A stretch of 64,000 nt of DNA from Peribacillus simplex (GTDB lineage Bacteria; Bacillota; Bacilli; Bacillales; DSM-1321), in NCBI RefSeq assembly GCF_001578185.1, contig NZ_CP011008.1:1330001-1394000 (forward strand). Reading direction: 5' to 3'. The notes beneath the pieces were generated by a model. That model made no database searches. It was not told the origin of the DNA and saw nothing but the letters and a program-made list of their open reading frames with translations. Positions within the stretch are counted from its first letter, which is position 1. Each line of letters starts with the position of its first letter. Below are positions 44,224 to 53,352 of the stretch, piece after piece. A program made the position numbers and the translations under genes.

Positions 44224-44859
44224 TTAGTCATCACTTGCTAAAATACCAAAGAAACGTAAGATGTTAATGAAAAGGTTAATGAAATCAAGATATAGATTCA
44301 GGGCCATGAGCGGTACTTCTTCGGCTGTTACCCCGTAATGCTTCATTCGATTGAAATCATATAAAATATAACCACTGAAAACTAAAATACCAATAAATGA
44401 AAAGACCAGCATGGCTGTAGAGCTTAATGGAAAGAAAATGTTGAAAAGGCTAATGACCACTAAAGCCAGCAAGGCTGCAAATAACATGCCTCCCAAGAAA
44501 GAAAGATCCCTTTTGGTGGTTGTCGCATAAACCGCCAGTCCTCCAAATACAACTGTCGTCGTAACACCGGCTAAGATTACCACATTTGCCCCTGCAGCTG
44601 CTAAGTAGTGTGCAATGATCGGATAGGTGGTTATTCCTGAAATTAACGTAAAACTATACAAGAATGTGTACCCGATAGATTTTTTCCTCCGCATGATGAT
44701 TGCTCCAATCAACATGGCGATCTCGAGGATCGCTAAGGGAAGAAACAAGGATGGCGGAATAAAAGTGCCGAGAGCCATCCCTAAAACGGAAACTGCTAGA
44801 GATAACGCGAACGTCCTCATGACGGAAGGCATATATGTTTGTACAGTTTGTGAATACAT
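44224..44859 (-). CDS. yetJ: Bax inhibitor-1/YetJ family membrane protein
   Basis: 211 aa with seven hydrophobic helices. The family signature region GYILYDFNRMKHYG and the C-terminal ALNLYLDFINLFINILRFFGIL carry the paired aspartates that form the pH-sensitive calcium latch in B. subtilis YetJ. Probably a calcium leak channel. The ATG follows GAGGTGATTG. Confidence 0.9.
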   Translation of the reverse strand: MYSQTVQTYMPSVMRTFALSLAVSVLGMALGTFIPPSLFLPLAILEIAMLIGAIIMRRKKSIGYTFLYSFTLISGITTYPIIAHYLAAAGANVVILAGVTTTVVFGGLAVYATTTKRDLSFLGGMLFAALLALVVISLFNIFFPLSSTAMLVFSFIGILVFSGYILYDFNRMKHYGVTAEEVPLMALNLYLDFINLFINILRFFGILASDD

Positions 44860-45352
44860 TCAATCACCTCATCATTTATTTGCTACCGATTTCTACGGAT
44901 CTGTTTTAAAAAGGTTTCATTACATTTAATAAATTAAGTTGTTTTTTCGAAAGTATCGAAATATATATGAAATAATTACCTATTTTATGATATCCTTACA
45001 ATTAAACTAACTTTTCTGAAATATTAAAATATTTTTATTCTAAATCATATTAAGGTATGTAAATCGATATGTTCAATAAATAAATATAAACTTATTGATA
45101 GTTATTTAAAGATAATAAATTTTTAAATAATCGTTCTGCACAAATAACCGGGCTTCATAACTTTACTGTATAACAGTCATAAAGAAAATGATTTTTTATT
45201 GCAGAAAAATATTCCTGTAGTTATAAAATATGAAAAAAATGTGATTATTTTGGATGAAAACTATTGTATAAATGTAAAAAATTGATTAAAATTTTAAATA
45301 ATTATCAGAAGATTAGTTATTTTCTCGATAAAATAGTTTAGGGGGATCAAGG
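44860..45352. other. Very AT-rich intergenic region upstream of the peptide ABC operon
   Basis: About 490 bases with many A/T tracts and no ORF. It must hold the yetJ and opp promoters; the tracts resemble UP-element or global-regulator (CodY/AbrB-type) targets, but no specific box can be named. GGGGG at 45340-45345 is the ribosome site of the first opp gene. Confidence 0.4.
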
Positions 45353-46378
45353 ATGAAGAAAGCTATTTTGCAAATAGAGAACCTAACTACCTCATTTCGA
45401 ATCCGTAACAAATATCATGCAGCGGTGGATGATGTTTCATTTACGGTGAATGAAAATGAAATTGTTGCAGTTGTTGGTGAATCAGGTTGTGGAAAGAGTG
45501 CATTGGCCTTATCTATCATGCAATTACATAATAAGCAGAGAACGAAATCCGAAGGAACCATAAATTATAAAGGCCAAAATCTACTAAAGTTGAATGATAT
45601 GCAAATGAATAAAGTCCGTGGTAAGGAAATGGGCATGATATTCCAGGAACCTTTAACGGCTTTGAACCCGCTCATGACCATTGGAAAACAGATCGAGGAG
45701 AATCTTGATTACCATACTGCCCTCTCCAGGGATGAAAAAATGAACAGGACAATAGAGCTTTTGACACAAGTCGGAATTCCTTATCCTGAACGGACGTACA
45801 AGCAATATCCGCATGAGCTCTCGGGTGGAATGCGGCAAAGGGCGATGATTTCGATTGCCATTGCTTGCAACCCTGCACTGGTCATTGCCGATGAACCCAC
45901 GACGGCACTGGATGTTACGATTCAAGCGCAAATACTTGATTTGCTGAAAGATATCCAAAGCAGGACAAAAATGGGGATCATCTTAATTACACATGATCTG
46001 AGCGTCGTTGCAGAGGTCGCTGACAGGATCGTTGTCATGTATGCCGGACAGGTAGTGGAAACGGGATTTGTTAAAGAGATATTCAATAATCCGCTGCATC
46101 CATATACGAGGTCGTTATTAAATTCGATTCCTTCGGCTACAAATGAGAAAAACCGTTTGCACGTTATTGAGGGAATCGTCCCATCGATAGCGAAAATGGA
46201 TAGGATAGGTTGCCGTTTCCAGGATAGGATCCCTTGGATACCAAAACATGCACATGAAGAGGCGCCCCGACTTCACGATGTGGGCAACGATCATTTTGTA
46301 CGATGTACCTGCTATAAAGAATTTTATTTTCAAGCTGAAGGAGATGCATCGACACATGACATTACTCAAAGTAGATAA
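45353..46378 (+). CDS. oppD: Oligopeptide ABC transporter ATP-binding protein (OppD/AppD)
   Basis: 341 aa. Walker A is GESGCGKSA (about residue 42), signature LSGGMRQR, Walker B VIADEPTTALD, and H-loop ITHDLSVVAEVADRIVVMYAG. The C-terminal oligopeptide-type extension has the conserved CRFQDRIPW/CTCYKE cysteines, which bind an Fe-S cluster in some homologues. First gene of a five-gene operon in the order D-F-B-C-A, similar to the B. subtilis app arrangement. Confidence 0.93.
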   Translation: MKKAILQIENLTTSFRIRNKYHAAVDDVSFTVNENEIVAVVGESGCGKSALALSIMQLHNKQRTKSEGTINYKGQNLLKLNDMQMNKVRGKEMGMIFQEPLTALNPLMTIGKQIEENLDYHTALSRDEKMNRTIELLTQVGIPYPERTYKQYPHELSGGMRQRAMISIAIACNPALVIADEPTTALDVTIQAQILDLLKDIQSRTKMGIILITHDLSVVAEVADRIVVMYAGQVVETGFVKEIFNNPLHPYTRSLLNSIPSATNEKNRLHVIEGIVPSIAKMDRIGCRFQDRIPWIPKHAHEEAPRLHDVGNDHFVRCTCYKEFYFQAEGDASTHDITQSR

Positions 46379-47282
46379 TTTAAAAGTGCATTTTCCAATT
46401 AGGGGCGGTTTTTTCCGAAGGGTGGTCGATCACGTAAAGGCTGTGGACGGTGTTTCCTTTGAACTGCAGCAAGGGGAGACATATGGTTTGGTAGGAGAAT
46501 CCGGTAGCGGCAAGTCCACGACAGGCAAGGCAGTGGTTAAGCTGAATGATGTGACATCCGGACAAATCCTGTTTGAAGGCAGGGATTTAGCATCATTAAG
46601 TAGAAAAGAGATTAAACCATTTAGAAAAGATATCCAAATGATTTTCCAAGACCCGTATTCATCATTGAATCCCAAGAAGAGGGTGCTGGACATCATTGCC
46701 GAACCGCTAAGGAACTTCGAACGGTTATCACCAGCGGAGGAAAAGAAAATCGTCCAGGACTTCTTGGACAAAGTCGGGCTTAGTCCTGAATCGATTCACA
46801 AGTATCCTCATGAATTTTCAGGGGGCCAGCGCCAGCGGATTGGAATAGCCAGATCATTGACATTGAAGCCTAAGTTGATCATTGCTGATGAACCGGTATC
46901 AGCCCTGGATGTTTCCGTTCAGGCACAAGTTTTGAATTTCCTTCAGGATCTCCAACAGGAGTTCAATTTGACTTATTTATTTGTCGGGCATGATTTAGGC
47001 GTAATCCGGCATATGTGTGACCGGATGGGTGTTATGTACCGAGGTAGATTGGTAGAGGAAGGTAAAAGTGAGGAAATCTATGAAAATCCCCAACATATTT
47101 ATACGAAACGCCTGATTGCCGCCATTCCGGATTTAGAGCCAGAAGTTCGTGAGGATAAAGTGCGGCTTAGAAAAAAACTCACTTCAGAATATGAGTCAAC
47201 CTACTCGAAATATTTCGATGAGAATGGACGTGCTTACGATTTGAAGCCAATCTCGGCAACACATAGAGTCGCATTACAATAA
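46356..47282 (+). CDS. oppF: Oligopeptide ABC transporter ATP-binding protein (OppF/AppF)
   Basis: About 308 aa. LLKVDNLKVHFPIRGGFFRR is typical of OppF, Walker A GESGSGKST, Q-loop IFQDPYSSLNPKKRV, signature FSGGQRQRIGIAR, Walker B IIADEPVSALDVS. It overlaps the end of oppD by 23 bases. I prefer ATG 46356; AAGGAG lies 12 bases before it. ATG 46344 is too near the ribosome site. Confidence 0.93.
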   Translation: MTLLKVDNLKVHFPIRGGFFRRVVDHVKAVDGVSFELQQGETYGLVGESGSGKSTTGKAVVKLNDVTSGQILFEGRDLASLSRKEIKPFRKDIQMIFQDPYSSLNPKKRVLDIIAEPLRNFERLSPAEEKKIVQDFLDKVGLSPESIHKYPHEFSGGQRQRIGIARSLTLKPKLIIADEPVSALDVSVQAQVLNFLQDLQQEFNLTYLFVGHDLGVIRHMCDRMGVMYRGRLVEEGKSEEIYENPQHIYTKRLIAAIPDLEPEVREDKVRLRKKLTSEYESTYSKYFDENGRAYDLKPISATHRVALQ

Positions 47283-47297
47283 GGAGGTGGAAAGAAT

Positions 47298-48263
47298 ATG
47301 TGGAAGTTTATCCTCAGACGTTTATTAGGTATGATCCCGCAACTCTTTTTATTGAGCATCATCGTTTTCATGATGGCCAAAGCCATGCCGGGAGATGCCT
47401 TATCAGGCCAGGAAATCAACCCCAGGGCCAATCCAGCCGAGCTCGATAGGATCAGGGAAGAATTGGGTCTGAATGATCCTTGGTATCAACAATATTTAAG
47501 GTGGGCATCCAATGCGGTACAGGGGGATTTCGGTATTTCCTATACACATAAAACGCCCGTTATGGATGTTATCGAAGACAGGCTTTGGAACACGGTGTTC
47601 CTGGCGTTGGTCACTCTGATCTTTACATATATGCTTGCGATTCCATTAGGCATACTTAGCGGAAGGTATAACGATACGTGGGTGGATAAAACCGTTACGG
47701 GTTATAGTTATGCAGGGTTTGGCACACCGATATTCATCTTTGCGTTAATCATGTTATTCATTTTCGGATTCGCCTTGGATTGGTTCCCATCCGGCGGCAG
47801 TGTCGATTCAAAAGTGGATGAAGGCACATTCGCCTATGTTGTAAGTAAGATCAATCATTTGATATTACCGGCTTTAAGTACAGCATTAATTGCAACTACA
47901 AGTACGATCCAATATTTGCGAAATGAAATCATCGATAATAAAATCAAGGATTTCGTCAGGACTGCGCGTTCAAAGGGAGTGCCTGAATCAAAAGTATATT
48001 CACGTCATATCCTTAGAAATTCTTTTTTACCGATAGCAGCATTCTTAGGTTATGAAATTACTGGATTGATCGGCGGCGCGGTCATAATCGAGACCATTTT
48101 CAGTTATCCGGGACTTGGGCAGCTTTTCCTTAGCTCAGTCAGTCTGCGGGATTTCAGTGTAGTGACGGCCATCGTCATGATGACGGGATTTGCCACTCTG
48201 CTTGGCACCCTTCTATCGGACATCATACTTAGTGCGGTCGATCCGCGCATACGGATAGAATAG
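47298..48263 (+). CDS. oppB: Oligopeptide ABC transporter permease (OppB/AppB)
   Basis: 321 aa with six helices. The N-terminal FILRRLLGMIPQLFLLSIIVFMM, the EAA-type loop RTARSKGVPESKVYSRHILRNSFLP and the end GTLLSDIILSAVDPRIR are the standard marks of the B-type permease. ATG 47298 follows AAGGAGGTGG. Pairs with OppC to form the channel. Confidence 0.95.
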   Translation: MWKFILRRLLGMIPQLFLLSIIVFMMAKAMPGDALSGQEINPRANPAELDRIREELGLNDPWYQQYLRWASNAVQGDFGISYTHKTPVMDVIEDRLWNTVFLALVTLIFTYMLAIPLGILSGRYNDTWVDKTVTGYSYAGFGTPIFIFALIMLFIFGFALDWFPSGGSVDSKVDEGTFAYVVSKINHLILPALSTALIATTSTIQYLRNEIIDNKIKDFVRTARSKGVPESKVYSRHILRNSFLPIAAFLGYEITGLIGGAVIIETIFSYPGLGQLFLSSVSLRDFSVVTAIVMMTGFATLLGTLLSDIILSAVDPRIRIE

Positions 48264-48279
48264 GAGCGGGGTGAGTCGT

Positions 48280-49185
48280 ATGGAAATGAAAGTAGAAACC
48301 GGAAAGAACATACAAGTGAAAGATGTAAGCCCTTCAGGAATCAAAATCATCTGGCAGGAAATTAAAAAGGATAAACTTGCCATGGGCTCATTGATTATAT
48401 TAGCAGCTATATTGCTTTTTGTTTATGGTGCGGCTTTCTTCATGGATGCCAAGGAAATTGCCAAGGTCGATTTCCTCTCCATTTATCTGGAACCATCTTC
48501 AGACTATTGGCTTGGTACCGATTATGGTGGCCGGGATGTATTCGGACAACTGATCATCGGTACGAGAAACTCATTTACCATCAGTTTGTTCATTACCTTA
48601 TTCACGGCAATCATCGGTTTATCATTAGGGCTTCTTGCTGGTTACTTTGGCGGGGCAACCGATAATGTGATCATGCGTGTTATCGATTTCGTGATTGCCC
48701 TACCTCAATTGATGTTCATCATCGTTGTAGTCACGATTGTACCAGTATTCAATGTTTATGTTTTCATATTGATCATGACGATGTTTTTATGGACAGGAAA
48801 GGCACGGCTAATTCGTTCAAAAGCTTTGTCAGAGCGTGAGCTGGACTATATCCACGCCTCACAAACACTCGGGACGCCACATTGGAAAATCATCTTGTTT
48901 CAGCTTCTGCCTAATGTCAGTTCACTGATTATCGTAAATTTCATTTTGAATCTTGCAGGCAATATTGGCCTAGAATCCAGTTTGACTTTCTTAGGATTCG
49001 GTCTTCCGGAGAGCACACCGAGTCTCGGGACGCTTATCAGTTATGCTCAAAATCCAGATGTTCTGGAAAACAAGTGGTGGATATGGGTACCCGCATCACT
49101 CATGATTTTAGTGTTGATGCTGAGTATAAATTTCGTTGGTCAAGCGTTAAAACGCGCCGCCGATGCAAGACAAAGAAGAGGATAA
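48280..49185 (+). CDS. oppC: Oligopeptide ABC transporter permease (OppC/AppC)
   Basis: About 301 aa. A cytoplasmic N-terminus, then helix 1 (LAMGSLIILAAILLFVYGAAFF), the GTDYGGRDVFGQLIIGTRNSF block found in all C-type permeases, and the EAA loop YIHASQTLGTPHWKIILFQLLPN. The start is ATG 48280 (GGGGTGA upstream) or GTG 48271. It follows oppB by 7-16 bases. Confidence 0.93.
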   Translation: MEMKVETGKNIQVKDVSPSGIKIIWQEIKKDKLAMGSLIILAAILLFVYGAAFFMDAKEIAKVDFLSIYLEPSSDYWLGTDYGGRDVFGQLIIGTRNSFTISLFITLFTAIIGLSLGLLAGYFGGATDNVIMRVIDFVIALPQLMFIIVVVTIVPVFNVYVFILIMTMFLWTGKARLIRSKALSERELDYIHASQTLGTPHWKIILFQLLPNVSSLIIVNFILNLAGNIGLESSLTFLGFGLPESTPSLGTLISYAQNPDVLENKWWIWVPASLMILVLMLSINFVGQALKRAADARQRRG

Positions 49186-49203
49186 AAAAGGGGAGTGTAG
49201 GAT

Positions 49204-50967
49204 ATGAAAATCAAAAGCTACAGTAAGGTATTAAGTGCATTGGCCATTTCGTCTCTACTGCTTGCTGCATGCTCGGATGATACGGAGAAGTCATCAACGA
49301 AAGAGAAAAAAGGAAGAGATGTCGAACAGGTTGATACCTCTAAATTCCCGACAAAGACGACTAACCAAGGAGAGCCTATTGAAGGCGGTCATTTGACATA
49401 TGGATTGGTATCCAATACCCCGTTTGAAGGGATATTAAACAAAGTTTTCTATCAAGGCGAACCCGATAACCAAGTTATCACATTCTTTGATGAAGATTTA
49501 TTGGATACAGACGAAAACTATGTTTTCACGAATGAAGGTGCCGCTTCCTATGAGATTTCAGACGATCATAAAACGGTTACACTTACGATTAAGGATAATG
49601 TAAACTGGCAAGATGGGAAACCGGTGACTGGTGCCGATTTAGAATATGCGTATCTCGTCATGGGAAGCAAAGATTACAAAGGTGTACGCTATGATGAACA
49701 GATGGCTTTAATCGAGGGTATGGAAGAGTATCATGAAGGGAAAGCCGATAGCATTTCAGGCATTAAAGTGGACGGAAAGAAAATCACTTTCACTTTCAAG
49801 AAAGGGAATCCATCCGTCACGACTGGTTTATGGACATATCCGCTTCATAAAGAATACTTAAAAGATGTACCAATTGCGAAGTTGGAATCTTCTGATAAAA
49901 TCCGTAAAAACCCGATTGGTTTTGGACCATTTAAAGTGAAGAAGATCGTTCAAGGGGAAGCGGTTGAATTCGAAGCGAATAAGGATTACTGGCGCGGTGC
50001 TCCTAAATTGGACAGTGTGACATTGAAAGTCGTGAATCCGTCTGTTGTCGTTAAATCCCTTGAAAATGGTGACCTTGATGTAGCTGAGGTCCTGGCTGAG
50101 CATTATGAACAGGCCAAGGAATTAGATAATGTCGAATTATTGGGCAAAGTTGAATTGGCTTATTCCTATATTGGTTTCAATTTCGGTTATTATGATAAGG
50201 AAAAAGAAGAAAATGTTATGGATGAGAATCCAAAATTCAAAGACAAGCGCCTTCGTCAGGCAATGGCCTATGCCATTAATAATGAAGAAGTTGGCGAAAA
50301 GATGTTCAAGGGCCTTCGCTTCCCTGCCAACTCGGTCATTACACCGAACTTTAAATATAACAATAAAGATGTAAAAGCATATGAATATGATCCTGAAAAA
50401 GCGAAAAAACTTTTGGATGAAGCAGGATTTGTAGATACGAATAAGGATGGCATTCGTGAAGATGCGGATGGAAAAGAGTTCAAGATCAACTTTGCTTCCA
50501 TGAGTGGATCCGATGTTTCTGAGCCTCTAGCAAGGTATTATATCCAACAATGGGGACAAGTGGGATTGGACGTTGAATTGCAGGATGGAAGGCTTCATGA
50601 GTTCAATTCATTCTATGACCTTTTGAAAAAGGATAATGACAAAGTTGATATTTACCAAGCTGCATGGGGAGTAGCTTCCGATCCGGATCCATCAGGCTTA
50701 TGGTCTAGATCTGCAGAATTTAACTATACCCGCTGGGTGAATGATAAAAATGATGAGCTACTTGCTAAAGGGATTTCAGAGGAAGCTTTCGATGATCAAT
50801 ATCGGATCGACACATATAATGAGTGGCAAGAATTGATCCATGAAGAGGTTCCAGTCATTCCTACATTATTCCGTTATCAATTGGCGGGAGTGAATGAACG
50901 CGTTACGGGATATGATTACCTAGCGGAGCGACAATATAAATGGTTCAATGTCGGTGTCACTAAATAA
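49204..50967 (+). CDS. oppA: Oligopeptide-binding lipoprotein (OppA/AppA family)
   Basis: 587 aa, family 5 extracytoplasmic binding protein. The signal peptide ends in lipobox LAAC, so it is anchored to the membrane. Typical segments are VNWQDGKPVTGADLEYAYLVM, NPIGFGPFKVKKIVQGEAVEFEANKDYWRG and DKRLRQAMAYAINNEEVGEKMF. Placed last in the operon and followed by the terminator. Peptide length preference is not evident. Confidence 0.93.
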   Translation: MKIKSYSKVLSALAISSLLLAACSDDTEKSSTKEKKGRDVEQVDTSKFPTKTTNQGEPIEGGHLTYGLVSNTPFEGILNKVFYQGEPDNQVITFFDEDLLDTDENYVFTNEGAASYEISDDHKTVTLTIKDNVNWQDGKPVTGADLEYAYLVMGSKDYKGVRYDEQMALIEGMEEYHEGKADSISGIKVDGKKITFTFKKGNPSVTTGLWTYPLHKEYLKDVPIAKLESSDKIRKNPIGFGPFKVKKIVQGEAVEFEANKDYWRGAPKLDSVTLKVVNPSVVVKSLENGDLDVAEVLAEHYEQAKELDNVELLGKVELAYSYIGFNFGYYDKEKEENVMDENPKFKDKRLRQAMAYAINNEEVGEKMFKGLRFPANSVITPNFKYNNKDVKAYEYDPEKAKKLLDEAGFVDTNKDGIREDADGKEFKINFASMSGSDVSEPLARYYIQQWGQVGLDVELQDGRLHEFNSFYDLLKKDNDKVDIYQAAWGVASDPDPSGLWSRSAEFNYTRWVNDKNDELLAKGISEEAFDDQYRIDTYNEWQELIHEEVPVIPTLFRYQLAGVNERVTGYDYLAERQYKWFNVGVTK

Positions 50968-50982
50968 AAAATTGTATGTATC

Positions 50983-51018
50983 CAATCGGCTGCCTTTATG
51001 GGCGGCCGATTTTTTTGC
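50983..51018 (+). terminator. Rho-independent terminator of the opp operon
   Basis: AATCGGCTGCC pairs with GGCGGCCGATT around TTTAT, followed by TTTTTT. Confidence 0.88.
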
Positions 51019-51287
51019 GTTTCAAGGGTGTGGATTAAGGGTATATAGTAAGTAATTGGAAGTGTGGTATTTATGTTAGTGAGATATCCTAATGAACAAA
51101 GAGAGAGTTAGAAATATTGTTTACTGAATCGGTTGGCCGTTTACTGAAACCTCAGGAAATCATTGCAGACATTGTTGCCTTTCCTAGACGGAATGAGAAT
51201 TACCTTCTTGGAATTTATGAAAGAAAATGTCCGACAAGCAAAGAAAGTCGAAGTAAGTTGAACTTTCATTTTGGAGGAGGTTTTTTC

Positions 51288-51425
51288 ATGAGAAACGAAG
51301 ATATGAGCAGATATAAAGTATGGCGCGCTAAATGGAAAAGAAGAGTGAATATGGAGAATTTAGCGATATATGGAATTACAACATTAGTCATGGCCATCTT
51401 GCCTATTCTGGCCCACATGAGTTAA
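51288..51425 (+). CDS. Small membrane protein, 45 aa
   Basis: ATG 51288 follows a strong GGAGGAGG (51275-51282). The product starts MRNEDMSRYKVWRAKWKRRVN, a basic cytoplasmic head. One membrane helix follows (LAIYGITTLVMAILPILAHM). The ribosome site and a terminator-like hairpin (GGACCGCC/GGCGGTCC, 51437-51457) support a real gene. Family not recognised. The frame upstream (51117-51287) lacks a ribosome site. Confidence 0.6.
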   Translation: MRNEDMSRYKVWRAKWKRRVNMENLAIYGITTLVMAILPILAHMS

Positions 51426-51516
51426 ATCGATATAAAGGACCGCCATTTGGCGGTCCTTTATATGTTAAAAGTTGGCATAAAAAGATATAATAAAAAAAAG
51501 GAAAGGAGAGATATTT

Positions 51517-52563
51517 ATGAGCATTATCGAAGAAAAGAAAATCGTATCTTACATAAAAGAGTTAGTATCAATACCCAGTCCCTCCGGCTATACGGAGCAA
51601 GTCATTAAATATGCGGCCGAATTCATGGAACGGAGGCAGGTCCCTTACAAGATCACGAATAAAGGAGCATTACTTGCTTCATTAAAAGGCGAAGATGATG
51701 GCAAACATCGTTTGCTGACTGCCCATGTCGATACACTAGGGGCCATGGTAAAGGAAATTAAGTCAAATGGCCGCCTTAAATTGACGATGATCGGTGGTTT
51801 CCGCTGGAATTCAGTGGAAGGGGAGTATTGTAAAATCCATACGGCTGATGGGGCGATTATCACCGGTACCATTTTAATCAATCAGACCTCTGTCCATGTA
51901 TATAAAAATGCCGGGGATGCCAAGCGTGATGATGAGACAATTGAAGTCCGTATCGATGCAGTCGTGAAAACCAAGGCGGAAACGGAGGCCATTGGCATTT
52001 CAGTTGGAGATTTTGTCTCCTTTGAACCGAGAGTGGAAATGACAGATGCAGGCTTTTTGAAATCAAGGCATTTGGATGATAAAGCTAGCGTTGGCATCCT
52101 CCTTCATATCATTGACCTCATTTCCGCAGGAAAGATAAAATTGGCATATACGACCCATTTCCTGATTTCCAACAATGAAGAAATCGGCTATGGCGGTAAT
52201 TCCAATATCCCAGAGAAAACAGTCGAATATTTAGCCGTCGATATGGGTGCGATCGGTGATGGACAATCGACGGATGAATATAGCGTTTCCATTTGTGCTA
52301 AAGACTCCTCAGGCCCTTATCATTATAAATTGCGTCAGCATCTTGTCACACTTGCCCAAGCGAATGCTGTCGACTACCGTGTCGATATTTATCCGTATTA
52401 TGGATCGGACGCTTCCGCTGCGATCCGGGCAGGGTATGATGTCGTGCATGGTCTAATCGGACCGGGGATTGATGCTTCCCATGCCTTCGAGAGAACACAT
52501 ATCTCCTCATTAAAGCATACAGCCAATCTGATTTTGCATTATATACAATCAGAGTTGGTGTAA
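51517..52563 (+). CDS. yhfE: M42 family metallopeptidase (YhfE-like aminopeptidase)
   Basis: 348 aa, matching B. subtilis YhfE over its full length. AHVDTLGAMVKEI (metal His and Asp), SRHLDDKASV (bridging Asp), SNNEEIGYGGNSN (catalytic and metal Glu) and the terminal His in DASHAFERTHISSL are intact. Cytoplasmic dinuclear-zinc aminopeptidase forming large assemblies in this family. The ATG follows AAAGGAGAGAT. Confidence 0.93.
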   Translation: MSIIEEKKIVSYIKELVSIPSPSGYTEQVIKYAAEFMERRQVPYKITNKGALLASLKGEDDGKHRLLTAHVDTLGAMVKEIKSNGRLKLTMIGGFRWNSVEGEYCKIHTADGAIITGTILINQTSVHVYKNAGDAKRDDETIEVRIDAVVKTKAETEAIGISVGDFVSFEPRVEMTDAGFLKSRHLDDKASVGILLHIIDLISAGKIKLAYTTHFLISNNEEIGYGGNSNIPEKTVEYLAVDMGAIGDGQSTDEYSVSICAKDSSGPYHYKLRQHLVTLAQANAVDYRVDIYPYYGSDASAAIRAGYDVVHGLIGPGIDASHAFERTHISSLKHTANLILHYIQSELV

Positions 52564-52569
52564 TCGTGA

Positions 52570-52606
52570 AAAAAGCCCGCACTCAAGTCATATGAGTGCG
52601 GGTTTT
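52570..52606 (+). terminator. Rho-independent terminator after yhfE
   Basis: AGCCCGCACTCA pairs with TGAGTGCGGGTT around AGTCATA, followed by TT. Confidence 0.82.
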
Positions 52607-52639
52607 AAACTGGCTTTTATAGCGATAGTTTTATTTTAT

Positions 52640-52732
52640 GTGAGTTTCGCACATATACTCGTGAATTTCGCGCATTTACTCGTGAATTTCACGCATTTAC
52701 TCGTGAGTTTCGCACATTTACTCGTGAATGCC
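52640..52732. repeat. 21-bp tandem repeat, four and a half copies
   Basis: Units of 21 bases begin GTGAGTTTCGC or GTGAATTTCGC and end ATTTACTC or ATATACTC, at 52640, 52661, 52682 and 52703, with a partial unit GTGAATGCC. Only positions around CGC/ACG and A/G vary. It lies between a terminator and the convergent ydaG gene. Confidence 0.85.
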
Positions 52733-52745
52733 AAATAATAATTTT

Positions 52746-53168
52746 TTATAATGTTAACTCTTGTGGAGGTTGACCATTGTTGTTCATCAACCGGATGCTT
52801 TCAGGCTTAATTTGAAGGATTAAATAATTTGGATCGTTTGGACTGTCAAACCAATTTTCAAATGACTCATTCCATAATTTATCTTTTAATTCCTGTGAAT
52901 CGTTAATTTTCGAGGTACCTGAGATTTCTAAGTAAGAATCGCCTAATCCTTCATTTTCATAACCAATCAGGATATGAACATTTGGATTCTTTTCAATTTC
53001 ATCAATTTTTTCCGTATTTGCATTCGTTGGCGTATATAAAGTTAATTCTTCATTAAAAAATGTCATATAGCGTGAATGTGGTTTGTTATTTTCTACAGAT
53101 GATAAAACTCCTATTTTATGATCACGGATGATGTTCAATACTTTTTCTTTTAATTGGTTTTGGCTCAT
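52746..53168 (-). CDS. ydaG: Pyridoxamine 5'-phosphate oxidase-like general stress protein (YdaG-like)
   Basis: 140-aa flavin-binding split barrel. KPHSRYMTFFNEELTLYTPTN and NPNVHILIGYENEGLGDSYLEI match B. subtilis YdaG (general stress protein 26). In that species it belongs to the sigma-B general stress regulon; no sigma-B promoter was identified here. The ATG follows AAAGGAGTG. Confidence 0.9.
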   Translation of the reverse strand: MSQNQLKEKVLNIIRDHKIGVLSSVENNKPHSRYMTFFNEELTLYTPTNANTEKIDEIEKNPNVHILIGYENEGLGDSYLEISGTSKINDSQELKDKLWNESFENWFDSPNDPNYLILQIKPESIRLMNNNGQPPQELTL

Positions 53169-53352
53169 CTTTGCACACTCCTTTTATTTTTTACTCTATT
53201 ACTTTTCCTCTCTTTTCATTAAGTTAAACAAAATTCTGCTGTTTGCCATTTTTATGAATGAAGACTTAGACAAGTTGCCATACTAGTCATTATGTGTTCT
53301 GTATAGAGCAACTTAATGATTCTTAATCCATTTGTAAAGGTGAGTATGAGGA

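Noticed and set aside
51117-51287. Upstream extension of the 45-aa ORF (KPQEIIADIVAF), faintly like the start of a YkuK-type protein
   Set aside because: No ribosome site, similarity too short to claim, and the strong site at 51275 points to ATG 51288.
52640-52732. CRISPR array
   Set aside because: The 21-bp units are contiguous with no unique spacers and no cas genes are near.
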